Source: an uncultured Oscillospiraceae bacterium (lineage in GTDB: Bacteria > Bacillota > Clostridia > Oscillospirales > Ruminococcaceae). From it: DNA of 64,000 bases. The position numbers and the translations under genes were made by a program. Position 1 is the stretch's first letter. Each line of letters starts with the position of its first letter. The notes under the pieces were generated by a model. The model saw nothing but the letters and a program-made list of their open reading frames with translations. It did not search any database and was not told the DNA's origin. The DNA lies in the NCBI GenBank assembly GCA_934464775.1, contig CAKSKG010000005.1, forward strand, positions 70,348 through 134,347. The letters run 5' to 3'. This document shows positions 42,398 through 50,460 of the stretch, piece by piece.

Positions 42398-43069
42398 TCA
42401 GGAAATATAGATCCTCGAATACAGCTTTTCATGTTCCATGGAGCGCAGGTCAAATCCCGAACCTCCGATGCCAAGATCGTCCGTATCCACACTCATTGCA
42501 AGCTCCGCAGTCCGCGGTATTTCCGATATCATCTGCGCCAGAGCTGCCTGCCCGTCCAGCTGGCTCAGCGGAACAAGCTTTGCCGCATGATTGACCATCG
42601 CCGAAAGCAGGCTGTAACAATACATTGCAATGCCGTCATGAACATCTGCTCCGATATCTCTGATAAAAAGACCCACCGCAATAGGGTGGCTGCCGTTTGC
42701 CCTGCCCTCTGCAATGCTTCTGCCGTAGCTTTCCAGCAGCGGACAGCTTCCGTCCATTGCCGCTTCCGTTTTTATAAAGCGCCTGCAAAGATTTCTGCTG
42801 CCGTTTCTAAGCTCATAAGGCGATCTTGCCGCCGAAAACAGTTCATCGAGATACAGAGGATCATCGCCCAGAGCCGCTCTTGCGGCAAAGCCTGCATCTC
42901 CCGTAGGAAGAGTGTAAAGGAATGCATTCAAAAAATCCGAAAGGCTTTTCTTATCCTTTACGATATCCTTCTGAACATAAGTCTCCATGCCGTTTGACAG
43001 TGTGAATGCACCTATGGGGAACAGCGGATCCAATACCTGCACCAGCCGCAGGAACGGCATTTTATCCAT
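42398..43069 (-). CDS. ureF: Urease accessory protein UreF
   Basis: Partner of UreD and UreG in urease maturation. The 223 residues have the family opening LVQVLDPLFPIGAFTLSNGM and GDAGFAARAA. The start is uncertain: ATG 43069 (MDKMPFLRL) overlaps the 3' end of ureE by 8 bp, and ATG 43060 is an alternative. In-frame ATGs further upstream lie within the ureE His-rich tail. Coupled translation from ureE is likely since no strong separate ribosome-binding site is seen. Confidence 0.9.
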   Translation of the reverse strand: MDKMPFLRLVQVLDPLFPIGAFTLSNGMETYVQKDIVKDKKSLSDFLNAFLYTLPTGDAGFAARAALGDDPLYLDELFSAARSPYELRNGSRNLCRRFIKTEAAMDGSCPLLESYGRSIAEGRANGSHPIAVGLFIRDIGADVHDGIAMYCYSLLSAMVNHAAKLVPLSQLDGQAALAQMISEIPRTAELAMSVDTDDLGIGGSGFDLRSMEHEKLYSRIYIS

Positions 43070-43550
43070 GCTCATGGCTATGTCTGTGCTCATGACAATG
43101 CTCTTTGTTCCCGTGTGCGTCGGTATGGGCATGACCCCTGCACTCGGTATAGCCCGTAAACTTTTCATGAGTTTTTACCGCATTGAAGCCCAGCTTTTTA
43201 AGATATTCAAAGGTAGGCTCATCGTAAGGGCACTTTACATTGTCATGACCTATCGCAAGGGAAAGATGACGGTTTCCCAGCTCAAAGCAGAGCCGTCCCA
43301 TTTCCTCTATCGAGCCGATATTTACACTGATAAGGTCGGAGGGAGCGATAGTAACTGCGATGATACGATCATCGTCCTCATAGATGATATCATTTTCATT
43401 AAGGGGAGCGTCGATCTTTATGCCGATATCCTCCCCCGCATCGGTGGTCTTTCGGAGCAGCTTTTTATCTCTCTCGAACCAGTCGATAGAAACATATTCC
43501 ACCTTTTTATCGGTATGAGCAAGCTTTCCGATGATTTTTTCTGCGATCAT
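43062..43550 (-). CDS. ureE: Urease nickel chaperone UreE
   Basis: Metallochaperone that hands nickel to the UreG complex. The 162 residues comprise the N-terminal peptide-binding domain, the central metal-binding domain with RHLSLAIGHDN and GFNAVKTHEKFTG, and a His-rich C-terminal tail (HAHTDAHGNKEHCHEHRHSH) expected to bind extra nickel. GAAAGGA precedes the ATG. Placed between ureC and ureF, the usual order. Confidence 0.95.
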   Translation of the reverse strand: MIAEKIIGKLAHTDKKVEYVSIDWFERDKKLLRKTTDAGEDIGIKIDAPLNENDIIYEDDDRIIAVTIAPSDLISVNIGSIEEMGRLCFELGNRHLSLAIGHDNVKCPYDEPTFEYLKKLGFNAVKTHEKFTGYTECRGHAHTDAHGNKEHCHEHRHSHEHG

Positions 43551-43567
43551 ATTTATAGATTCCTTTC

Positions 43568-45280
43568 TCAGAAAAGGTAATATTTCTGTGTAAGCGGCAG
43601 CTTTTCGGCAGCCTTGCAGGTGATATGCTCACCGTCAACGGTAACATGATAATTCTCGGGATCCACCTGTATATCCCCTGTCCTGTCATTGAACCGCATA
43701 TCCTTTTTGCCGATGCTGCGGCAGTTTTTCACAGGGAGAACTATCCTCTGAAGTCCGAGACGTTCCTTTATGCCGTTTTCTGCGGCAGCCTTTGATACAA
43801 AGCTTATGCAGCAGCGCTTTACCGCAAGTCCGTTTGCGCCGAACATTTTTGTATAAACAACAGGCTGCGGAGTGGGGATAGATGCATTTGCGTCTCCCAT
43901 TTTTGAAGCACAGATAAAGCCGCCCTTGATTATCATTTCGGGCTTAACGCCAAACATCGCAGGCTTCCACAGCACCAGATCGGCAAATTTTCCAACCTCC
44001 ACAGAGCCTACGTAATCGGCAATGCCATGTGTTATTGCGGGATTGATCGTATATTTTGAAACGTAGCGCTTTATCCTGAAATTATCGCTGCGATCGCTGT
44101 CCTCGGGAAGAGCGCCGCGCTGATCCTTCATTTTTGAAGCGGTCTGCCATGTTCTTGTAATGACCTCTCCCACACGTCCCATAGCCTGGGAATCGCTGGA
44201 CATCATGCTGAAAATTCCCATATCGTGGAGCACGTCCTCCGCTGCGATAGTTTCGGGACGTATTCTTGAATCGGCAAAAGCAACGTCCTCGGGAACCTTG
44301 CTGTCAAGGTGGTGACACACCATAAGCATATCAAGATGCTCGTCTATCGTGTTTACGGTAAAAGGCATTGTGGGATTCGTGGAGGACGGAAGAATATTCG
44401 GGAACGCCGCCGCCTTTATGATATCGGGAGCATGGCCGCCTCCTGCGCCCTCGGTATGATATGTATGGATAGTCCTGCCGTTTATCGCAGCAATGGTATC
44501 TTCAACAAATCCGCCCTCATTCAGCGTATCGGTGTGGATAGACACCTGAACGTCATACTTATCGGCGACGGTAAGCGCCTTGTCGATGACCGAGGGTGTG
44601 GCACCCCAGTCCTCATGTATTTTAAGTCCGCAGGCACCTGCCTCCAGCTGTTCCGTGAGTGTATCGATGCCTGCGCTGTTGCCCTTTCCGAGATAGCCCA
44701 AGTTCATGGGATATTCTTCCGACGCTTCAAGCATTTTTTCAATATTGAATCTGCCCGGAGTGCAGGTGGTCGCATTTGTTCCGTCGGCAGGGCCTGTTCC
44801 TCCGCCTATCATTGTGGTGATGCCAGAATAGAGAGCAGTTTCTATCTGGGTGGGGCTGATAAAATGGATATGGGTATCAATACCGCCTGCGGTAAGGATA
44901 AGTCCCTCACCTGCTATTGCCTCGGTGGAAGCTCCGAAAACCAGCGACGGTGTAACTCCGTCCATAATATCGGGATTTCCCGCCTTGCCTATGCCGCATA
45001 TCTTTCCGTCCTTTATACCGATATCGGCTTTGTAGATGCCCGTGTAATCAATGACCACAACGCTTGTGATAACGGTATCGGGGCATTCGCTGTCAGGTAC
45101 GGAGCAGGACTGTCCCATGCCGTCACGGAGGGATTTTCCTCCGCCGAACTTAGCCTCCTCACCGTAAATGCAGTGATCCTTTTCCACTTCGGCAATGAGC
45201 GAAGTATCGCCGAGACGTATCCTGTCGCCCGTTGTGGGGCCGTACATATCCGCATACTGCTTTCTTGACATTCTGAACAT
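43568..45280 (-). CDS. ureC: Urease alpha subunit
   Basis: Catalytic subunit that hydrolyses urea to ammonia and carbamate at a di-nickel centre. At 570 residues it has normal length. Nickel ligands and active-site residues are seen in GGIDTHIHFISP, the carbamylated Lys in CGLKIHEDWGATPSV, VSIHTDTLNEGGFVEDT, HTEGAGGGHAPDI and the flap MVCHHLDSKVPEDVAFADSR. ATG 45280 follows GGGAGGGTG by 6 nt, and lies 1 bp after the ureAB stop. An in-frame ATG 39 codons upstream lies within ureAB. Confidence 0.97.
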   Translation of the reverse strand: MFRMSRKQYADMYGPTTGDRIRLGDTSLIAEVEKDHCIYGEEAKFGGGKSLRDGMGQSCSVPDSECPDTVITSVVVIDYTGIYKADIGIKDGKICGIGKAGNPDIMDGVTPSLVFGASTEAIAGEGLILTAGGIDTHIHFISPTQIETALYSGITTMIGGGTGPADGTNATTCTPGRFNIEKMLEASEEYPMNLGYLGKGNSAGIDTLTEQLEAGACGLKIHEDWGATPSVIDKALTVADKYDVQVSIHTDTLNEGGFVEDTIAAINGRTIHTYHTEGAGGGHAPDIIKAAAFPNILPSSTNPTMPFTVNTIDEHLDMLMVCHHLDSKVPEDVAFADSRIRPETIAAEDVLHDMGIFSMMSSDSQAMGRVGEVITRTWQTASKMKDQRGALPEDSDRSDNFRIKRYVSKYTINPAITHGIADYVGSVEVGKFADLVLWKPAMFGVKPEMIIKGGFICASKMGDANASIPTPQPVVYTKMFGANGLAVKRCCISFVSKAAAENGIKERLGLQRIVLPVKNCRSIGKKDMRFNDRTGDIQVDPENYHVTVDGEHITCKAAEKLPLTQKYYLF

Positions 45281-45281
45281 T

Positions 45282-45971
45282 TTACTCACCCTCCCCGAAC
45301 AAAAATCCTTTTTCCTTTGCTTTGGCAACAGCCTTTTCCCTGACCTCGGGATCGTCCATTCTGCCCTGAACAAGATCGTTGAGTCCGAAGCCCACACGAT
45401 CTCCGCCTATTGCAATAAGACTTACACGCTTGCTTTCACCGGGTTCAAAGCGCACCGCTGTTCCTGCGGGAATATCAAGGCGCATACCGTATGCAGTGCC
45501 TCGGTCAAACTGAAGAGCCTTATTGACCTCAAAGAAGTGAAAATGGGAACCCACCTGTATAGGTCTGTCGGCAGTATTTGTCACGGTTATTTCGGTGCTT
45601 TCCTTTCCCGCATTTATCTCGATCTCGCCGTCCCCGATAAGAAGCTCTCCGGGAATTATATTATTGTTGGGAACGATAGGCTCGTGAACGGTCACAAGCT
45701 TTGTGCCGTCGGGAAATGTGGCTTCAAGCTGTATTTCATGTATCATTTCGGCAACGCCGTCCATAACATCATCGCAGGTCAGCAGCTGCTTTCCGATGCT
45801 CATAAGCTCGGTGACGGTCTTTCCGTCACGGGCAAGCTCCAGCAGCTCGGAGGTTATATATGCCACAGCTTCGGGATAATTGAGCTTCAGCCCTCTCGCC
45901 CTGCGCTGCTTTGCAAGCTCGCCTGCGGAGTGTATCATCAGTCTTTCCTGTTCTCTCGGTGTAAGATGCAT
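45282..45971 (-). CDS. ureAB: Fused urease gamma-beta subunit (UreA-UreB)
   Basis: Structural urease subunit in which gamma and beta are joined. Residues about 1-100 match UreA (MHLTPREQERLMIHSAGELA, YPEAVAYITSELLELARDG). Residues about 108-215 match UreB (IPGELLIGDGEIEINAG, RPIQVGSHFHFFEVNKAL, DIPAGTAVRFEPGESK). Most bacteria encode the two separately; fusions of this order are known, for example the small subunit of Helicobacter. ATG 45971 is chosen because GAAAGGA lies 9 nt upstream; ATG 45980 abuts it. It is immediately upstream of ureC. Confidence 0.95.
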   Translation of the reverse strand: MHLTPREQERLMIHSAGELAKQRRARGLKLNYPEAVAYITSELLELARDGKTVTELMSIGKQLLTCDDVMDGVAEMIHEIQLEATFPDGTKLVTVHEPIVPNNNIIPGELLIGDGEIEINAGKESTEITVTNTADRPIQVGSHFHFFEVNKALQFDRGTAYGMRLDIPAGTAVRFEPGESKRVSLIAIGGDRVGFGLNDLVQGRMDDPEVREKAVAKAKEKGFLFGEGE

Positions 45972-46042
45972 TGATCTCATTCCTTTCAGATGATATGCCG
46001 AAAATCCGAATGCGAAAAGCAGACGGATCCTCGGATATATTT

Positions 46043-46095
46043 AGAACCTGTCTTCACAAGCATATGCGCACACATTTCTTATGAAGACAGATTCT
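46043..46095 (-). repeat. Second hairpin element, 53-bp internally deleted copy
   Basis: AGAACCTGTCTTCA at one end and TGAAGACAGATTCT at the other. It equals the two ends of the 163-bp copy at 57004 joined at GCAC. TATTT flanks both sides (46038-46042, 46096-46100), a 5-bp target duplication. The insertion forms the stop codon of the upstream gene. Confidence 0.88.
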
Positions 46096-46406
46096 TATTT
46101 GTGTATTATCATTTTCTTTACAACGCCGTCGGGGTCTTTTATCATCACTGTAACAAGCCAGATAACAAGTCCCAGTGCAGTGACTGACAGCCCCAGAAAG
46201 CCGTCATTTATCATGGTCGGGATATCGGGAACAAAATAATCCGCTCCCATTTCCATATATTCAACAACTGCGTCAACCAGCCACATCAGCGCCGCTCCCC
46301 AATATATACAGCAGAGAGTGCCTACTTTCATTTTCCGTGCCCTGCCGTTCATATACCATACGGCAGTTGAGATCACGGCTGCAAAGATCGTGATAAGAAG
46401 TGTCAT
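46095..46406 (-). CDS. Small membrane protein of the urea locus, unknown (a)
   Basis: Not recognised. The 103 residues have three hydrophobic segments: about 1-18, 27-48 and 70-92 (GFLGLSVTALGLVIWLVTVM). A central acidic patch (DAVVEYMEMGADY) could face outward. It overlaps the preceding gene by one base and lies between urtE and ureAB, so a role in urea or ammonia handling is inferred from position. Its TAA stop spans the junction with the 53-bp repeat. Without that insertion the frame would run 17 codons further to a TGA at the ureAB ribosome-binding site. Confidence 0.75.
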   Translation of the reverse strand: MTLLITIFAAVISTAVWYMNGRARKMKVGTLCCIYWGAALMWLVDAVVEYMEMGADYFVPDIPTMINDGFLGLSVTALGLVIWLVTVMIKDPDGVVKKMIIHK

Positions 46407-46783
46407 TATTCAATATTCTCCTTTGCCGCTTTCTTTTTGACCGCCGCACCGATGCATACGATGCCTGCCCACACGGCAGTCACAAGCACCGCCATTGCGA
46501 CGCCCGATGTTGCCATTTCATGCAGCATGACCGCTGTTGATCCGGGATCGTTTGCGGCTGTAAGAAACGGATAAAACGGAACAACTTCTCCGTGCCATAC
46601 GTGTTCAAACGCAAGCAGCGCAGAACCTCCCCAGAGCAGCTTATTAAGAAGCCCCAGCTTTTCCGAAAATCTGAACTTAGGTTCCTTTCCCTCACTTTCG
46701 GCTTTGCATTCATGAGAATGCATCACCTTTTCCGCTACAGTTGTTACGATCGCTTCTGTTGTCGGTACAAGAAAACAAGCCAT
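46406..46783 (-). CDS. Small membrane protein of the urea locus, unknown (b)
   Basis: Not recognised. A 125-residue protein starting MACFLVPTTEAIVTTVAEKV, then a charged His/Cys/Glu stretch (MHSHECKAESEGKEP). Hydrophobic segments lie at about 45-62 and 90-115. FEHVWHGEVVPFYPF and MLHEMATSG contain possible metal ligands. GGGAGGA precedes the ATG, 34 bp after urtE. It forms a pair with the next gene (one-base overlap) inside the urt-ure operon. A membrane complex with its partner is plausible; the function is unknown. Confidence 0.8.
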   Translation of the reverse strand: MACFLVPTTEAIVTTVAEKVMHSHECKAESEGKEPKFRFSEKLGLLNKLLWGGSALLAFEHVWHGEVVPFYPFLTAANDPGSTAVMLHEMATSGVAMAVLVTAVWAGIVCIGAAVKKKAAKENIE

Positions 46784-46817
46784 AAAATAATTCCTCCCTG
46801 ATAAATTTTTTATATTA

Positions 46818-47510
46818 TTACTCCGTCATAAGACGGCGTATCTCATTATGATCGTTTTCGTTCTTTTCGCCCTTGAATACGATAGAACCCTTTTCCATTA
46901 CATATATCTCCTCTGCATTTTCAAGTACAAAGTCAAGATACTGCTCAACAAGCAGAACGGTAATGCCCTTCCACTCGTTTATCCTGCGTATGGCAGCTCC
47001 GATATCCTGAATGATAGACGGCTGGATGCCCTCTGTGGGTTCATCAAGAATAATGATCTTCGGGTCGGCTGCCAGTGCCCTTGCAATTGCAAGCTGCTGC
47101 TGCTGGCCTCCCGAAAGGTCGCCGCCCTTTCTTTTGGCAAACTTCGGAAGTATCGGAAAAAGCTCATAGAGATATTCGGGGACTTTTCCCTTTCCGCCGA
47201 GAGGCTGAAGACCAAGCTCGATATTCTCCTGTACTGTCATCTGCGGGAAAATATCACGTCCCTGCGGAACATATCCTATGCCGAGCTTAACCCTCTCATA
47301 GGTGGGCATTTTGACAATATCCTTTCCGTCGAAGATTATCTTTCCCGACGGCGTTTTGACAAGTCCCATTATGCTTTTGAGAGTAGTGCTTTTGCCAACG
47401 CCGTTTCTTCCGATAAGGCTCACTATTTTTCCTTTCGGGACTTCAAAGGAAAGATCGCTTATGACCTTGCTTTCACCGTAGCAGGCATCAATGTGTTCAA
47501 CTCTGAGCAT
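46818..47510 (-). CDS. urtE: Urea ABC transporter ATP-binding protein UrtE
   Basis: Second ATPase of the five-component urea importer. The 230 residues show Walker A GRNGVGKSTTLKSIMG, the family motif YVPQGRDIFPQMTVQENIEL, signature LSGGQQQQLAIARAL, Walker B IILDEPTEGIQPSII and the H-loop region VLLVEQYLD. It is shorter and LivF-like. Its ATG shares one base with the urtD stop. Assignment to urea rather than amino acids rests on PQGRxIFP-type motifs and on the adjacent urease genes. Confidence 0.93.
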   Translation of the reverse strand: MLRVEHIDACYGESKVISDLSFEVPKGKIVSLIGRNGVGKSTTLKSIMGLVKTPSGKIIFDGKDIVKMPTYERVKLGIGYVPQGRDIFPQMTVQENIELGLQPLGGKGKVPEYLYELFPILPKFAKRKGGDLSGGQQQQLAIARALAADPKIIILDEPTEGIQPSIIQDIGAAIRRINEWKGITVLLVEQYLDFVLENAEEIYVMEKGSIVFKGEKNENDHNEIRRLMTE

Positions 47511-48280
47511 TATTTTTCGCCTCCTCTGCCAAGGTAGACCGCCTGAACGGTCTTATCCGCAAGCACATCGTTTATATTGCCCTCCATAAGTATCTTTCCC
47601 TCATGAAGAACAGTGACCGTATCCGCTGCCTGCTTTACAAAGTCCATATCGTGTTCGATAACGATAACGGTACATTCCTTTTTTATTTCCTTGAGTATCT
47701 CACCCGTGCGGAAAGTCTCGGGCTTGCCCATTCCCGCAGCAGGCTCGTCAAGCATGATTATCTCGGGCTTCTGCACAAGCTGCATACCGATCTCCAGCCA
47801 CTGCTTCTGACCGTGAGCAAGGCTGCCTGCACGGACCTCCTTTTTATCAAGAAGTCCTACCTTTTCAAGCACGCTGTCGATATTTTTCATATCCTCATCG
47901 GAGGGACTGCCGAAGATCGAATCCATGATGCCCTTATGCCCTTTAAGCGAAAGCAGCATATTATCAAGCACCGTAAGGTTTACAAAAACACTTGGGACCT
48001 GAAACTTTCTGCCGATACCCTCACGGACTATCTTATATTCCTTCATTCCCGTAAGACGCATCGGCTCTCTCCCCTCGGGATAATACATGATATTTCCCGA
48101 GGTTGGCTTTGTCTTTGCGCATATTATATCGAGAAGAGTTGTTTTTCCCGCACCGTTGGGACCTATGAAAAAGTGTATCGTGTGTCTTTTCACATTTGTA
48201 CGGACATCTGTAAGGGCATAAAACCCGTCAAAGCATACGGAAATATTTTTTATTTCAAGTACATTTTCATTGCTCGTCAT
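47510..48280 (-). CDS. urtD: Urea ABC transporter ATP-binding protein UrtD
   Basis: First ATPase of the urea importer, LivG-like, 256 residues. It has HFFIGPNGAGKTTLLDIICA (Walker A), the UrtD-typical RKFQVPSVFVNLTVLDNMLL, LAHGQKQWLEIGMQLVQKP in place of the usual LSGGQ, and IIMLDEPAAGMGKPE (Walker B). The AHGQKQWLEI variant is characteristic of UrtD. It lies 26 bp after urtC. Confidence 0.94.
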   Translation of the reverse strand: MTSNENVLEIKNISVCFDGFYALTDVRTNVKRHTIHFFIGPNGAGKTTLLDIICAKTKPTSGNIMYYPEGREPMRLTGMKEYKIVREGIGRKFQVPSVFVNLTVLDNMLLSLKGHKGIMDSIFGSPSDEDMKNIDSVLEKVGLLDKKEVRAGSLAHGQKQWLEIGMQLVQKPEIIMLDEPAAGMGKPETFRTGEILKEIKKECTVIVIEHDMDFVKQAADTVTVLHEGKILMEGNINDVLADKTVQAVYLGRGGEK

Positions 48281-48306
48281 ACTTTATGCATTCCTTCCCT
48301 TATTTT

Positions 48307-49419
48307 TCAGGCTTCCGCCTCTTTCGGAGCCTCTGCCGCTTTTGCCTTTTTGTTCTTTCGGGAAGCTATAAGCTCGGGGAGCTGTTCCTTTATAAAGCCC
48401 ACGATGCCGCCCTTAAAGAAAAGTATAGTGATACAGAATACCGCACCGATAATATACTGCCAGATCTCCACCATTGAGCCTGAGCTGAGGTTGTATTCAC
48501 AAAGATTGATAAGAAATGCACCGATGACCGCACCGATTATCGTTCCTCTGCCGCCGATAGCCACCCAGATGACCATTGTTATGGAATAGGATATGGTCAT
48601 CTGCGAGGGTGTGATGCTTCCGTTGAAATTAACGAAAACAGCGCCTGCAACAGCTGCGATAACTGCTGATAAAACATATACAAAGGTCTTGTAGCTGCTT
48701 ACACGGTAGCCCGAAAAATATGTGCGGTTCTCGCCGTCTCTTATGGCGATAAGGAGCTTTCCGAACTTTCTGCCCACAAGGAATTTGCAGAGAGCATAAA
48801 CGGCTGCCATTATTGCAAGAGCAACATAGAACAGCAGGAACATATGCCCCTTGTTTGCATCGCCCTTGATGCTGCCGAATACGGACTTTATCTCCGTGAT
48901 GCCGACATTTCCGTTGGTATAGGGTGAAAGTGCGATGAAGATCGAATATGCAGCCCATGTAAGAGCCTGTGAAATGATCGAGAAATAAACGCCCTTGACC
49001 CTGCTTTTAAAGATGAAATATCCGATAATGCCCGATACGGCTGCGGGAACAAGTATCACCATGATAAGCGATATCGGAAGATTAAGAAACGGCTTCCATA
49101 CCGCAGGAAGTTCCGTAAGACCTCCCGTATGCATAAAATCGGTTATCTTTCCGCCTGTGCTTTGCAGTTTAAGATACATTGCCATTGCATATCCGCCGAG
49201 AGCAAAATAAAGACCGTGGCCCAGACTGAGAATGCCCGTATAGCCCCATATCATATCTATTCCCATTGCGGCTATGGCAAAGGCTGTGCATTTGCCGAGA
49301 AACAAGACCGTGGAGCTGTTCATAAGCCCTGCGGAATACAGCAGCGGCATCACCGCCAGCACCACAACGATAAGGGCAAAACAGATATTTGAACCCTGTT
49401 TTTTTATAAGCTTGTTCAT
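48307..49419 (-). CDS. urtC: Urea ABC transporter permease UrtC
   Basis: Second permease of the urea importer, LivM family, 370 residues with about ten hydrophobic segments. Family sequences include IWGYTGILSLGHGLYFALGG, FSGYRVSSYKTFVYVLSAVI and VAIGGRGTIIGAVIGAFLIN. The Lys/Ala/Glu-rich C-terminus (RKNKKAKAAEAPKEAEA) is cytoplasmic. It starts 17 bp after urtB. Confidence 0.94.
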   Translation of the reverse strand: MNKLIKKQGSNICFALIVVVLAVMPLLYSAGLMNSSTVLFLGKCTAFAIAAMGIDMIWGYTGILSLGHGLYFALGGYAMAMYLKLQSTGGKITDFMHTGGLTELPAVWKPFLNLPISLIMVILVPAAVSGIIGYFIFKSRVKGVYFSIISQALTWAAYSIFIALSPYTNGNVGITEIKSVFGSIKGDANKGHMFLLFYVALAIMAAVYALCKFLVGRKFGKLLIAIRDGENRTYFSGYRVSSYKTFVYVLSAVIAAVAGAVFVNFNGSITPSQMTISYSITMVIWVAIGGRGTIIGAVIGAFLINLCEYNLSSGSMVEIWQYIIGAVFCITILFFKGGIVGFIKEQLPELIASRKNKKAKAAEAPKEAEA

Positions 49420-49436
49420 GATCCATTCTCCTTTGG

Positions 49437-50342
49437 TTATTCGTCAAGGTTTCTGCTCTTGATAACAAACAGACCCTGGGGACGCTTCTGAAGAAATACT
49501 ATAACTATAAGAAGCACGATAGCCTTCGCAATTGTGGAAGAGGTGTAATTTTCGGTGAAAATGCTTGCGGAACCGATTATGGTTGAACCGAGCACCGTTC
49601 CTGCCAGCTTTCCTACGCCGCCGAGAACGACCGCCATAAACGAGTTTACGATATAGCTCTGACCGACTGTGGAATCTATCGAACCGAGAAGTGCCACGGA
49701 ACAGCCTGCAATGCCTGCAAGTCCCGAACCGAGGGCAAAAGTGATGTTATCTACCTTGCGTGAGTTTATGCCCATGCACTGAGCCATGGGTCTGTTCTGC
49801 ATTACCGCTCTCATCTGCTTGCCGAAATTCGACTTGTACATTATCACCCATACGATGAGCAGGCAAAGCAGCACCATAAACATAATGAATATCCTGTTGT
49901 ACGAAAAAGTGCAGCCGCCTACCGTTACGCCGCCCTGGAGAAACGAGGGGGCAACAACGTTGACGCCCTGTGTTCCGAAAATGCTTCGTGCCGCCTGCTG
50001 GAGAATAAGGCTTATTCCCCATGTTGCAAGAAGACTGTCTATCTCTCTGCCGTAAAGCCTTGAGATAACGAATCTTTCAAGCAGGCTTCCCAGCAGGAAC
50101 GCCGTTCCGAATGCCACCGGGATAGATACGATATAATAAATATCCCTTACGCTTTCGGGAAAAACAGCGGTAAATATCTGCTGTGTAACGTATGTCATGT
50201 AAGCGCCGATCATAACAAATTCGCCGTGCGCCATATTGATGACTCTCATAAGTCCGAAGGTTATCGCAAGACCGATTGAGGTCAGCAGGATTATCGAACT
50301 GAGACTGAGTCCGTTAAACAATGTTGATATGAACTGCACCAT
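49437..50342 (-). CDS. urtB: Urea ABC transporter permease UrtB
   Basis: First permease of the urea importer, LivH family, 301 residues. Motifs include GLAITFGLMRVINMAHGEFV, LLATWGISLILQQAARSIFG, and ALGSGLAGIAGCSVALLGSI, and the UrtB-like IVNSFMAVVLGGVGKLAGT. ATG 50342 has GAAAGGA upstream. An in-frame ATG 31 codons earlier would extend into the urtA-urtB spacer and lacks similarity. The 118-bp spacer from urtA shows a GGACCTGTCCGCA/TGCGGACAGGTCC hairpin (about 50389-50417), which may act as a processing or partial termination site. Confidence 0.93.
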   Translation of the reverse strand: MVQFISTLFNGLSLSSIILLTSIGLAITFGLMRVINMAHGEFVMIGAYMTYVTQQIFTAVFPESVRDIYYIVSIPVAFGTAFLLGSLLERFVISRLYGREIDSLLATWGISLILQQAARSIFGTQGVNVVAPSFLQGGVTVGGCTFSYNRIFIMFMVLLCLLIVWVIMYKSNFGKQMRAVMQNRPMAQCMGINSRKVDNITFALGSGLAGIAGCSVALLGSIDSTVGQSYIVNSFMAVVLGGVGKLAGTVLGSTIIGSASIFTENYTSSTIAKAIVLLIVIVFLQKRPQGLFVIKSRNLDE

Positions 50343-50386
50343 ACAGATCGTCCTTTCACGGGAGAATATCATTTTAAACTTTTGGA

Positions 50387-50418
50387 CCTGTCCGCACCGA
50401 TAATATGCGGACAGGTCC
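50387..50418 (-). promoter_or_regulatory. Hairpin in the urtA-urtB spacer
   Basis: GGACCTGTCCGCA and TGCGGACAGGTCC (exact 13-bp complements) flank a CCGATAATA-type loop. On the minus strand AAAAGTTTAAAATG follows rather than a T-run, so it is more likely an mRNA-stabilising hairpin that favours the binding-protein segment than a full terminator. Confidence 0.6.
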
Positions 50419-50460
50419 CAAGCACCGTGATCCATTCACGGCTGTCCGGAATTTCCGAAC

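Noticed and set aside
44309..45268. Long open frame of 319 codons on the plus strand opposite ureC
   Set aside because: It lies antisense to a clear, full-length urease alpha gene, has no ribosome-binding site and no family-like sequence. It is a by-product of codon bias.
50387..50418. Rho-independent terminator separating urtA from urtB
   Set aside because: The stem is strong, but A-rich rather than T-rich sequence follows on the transcribed strand. It is kept only as an mRNA hairpin.
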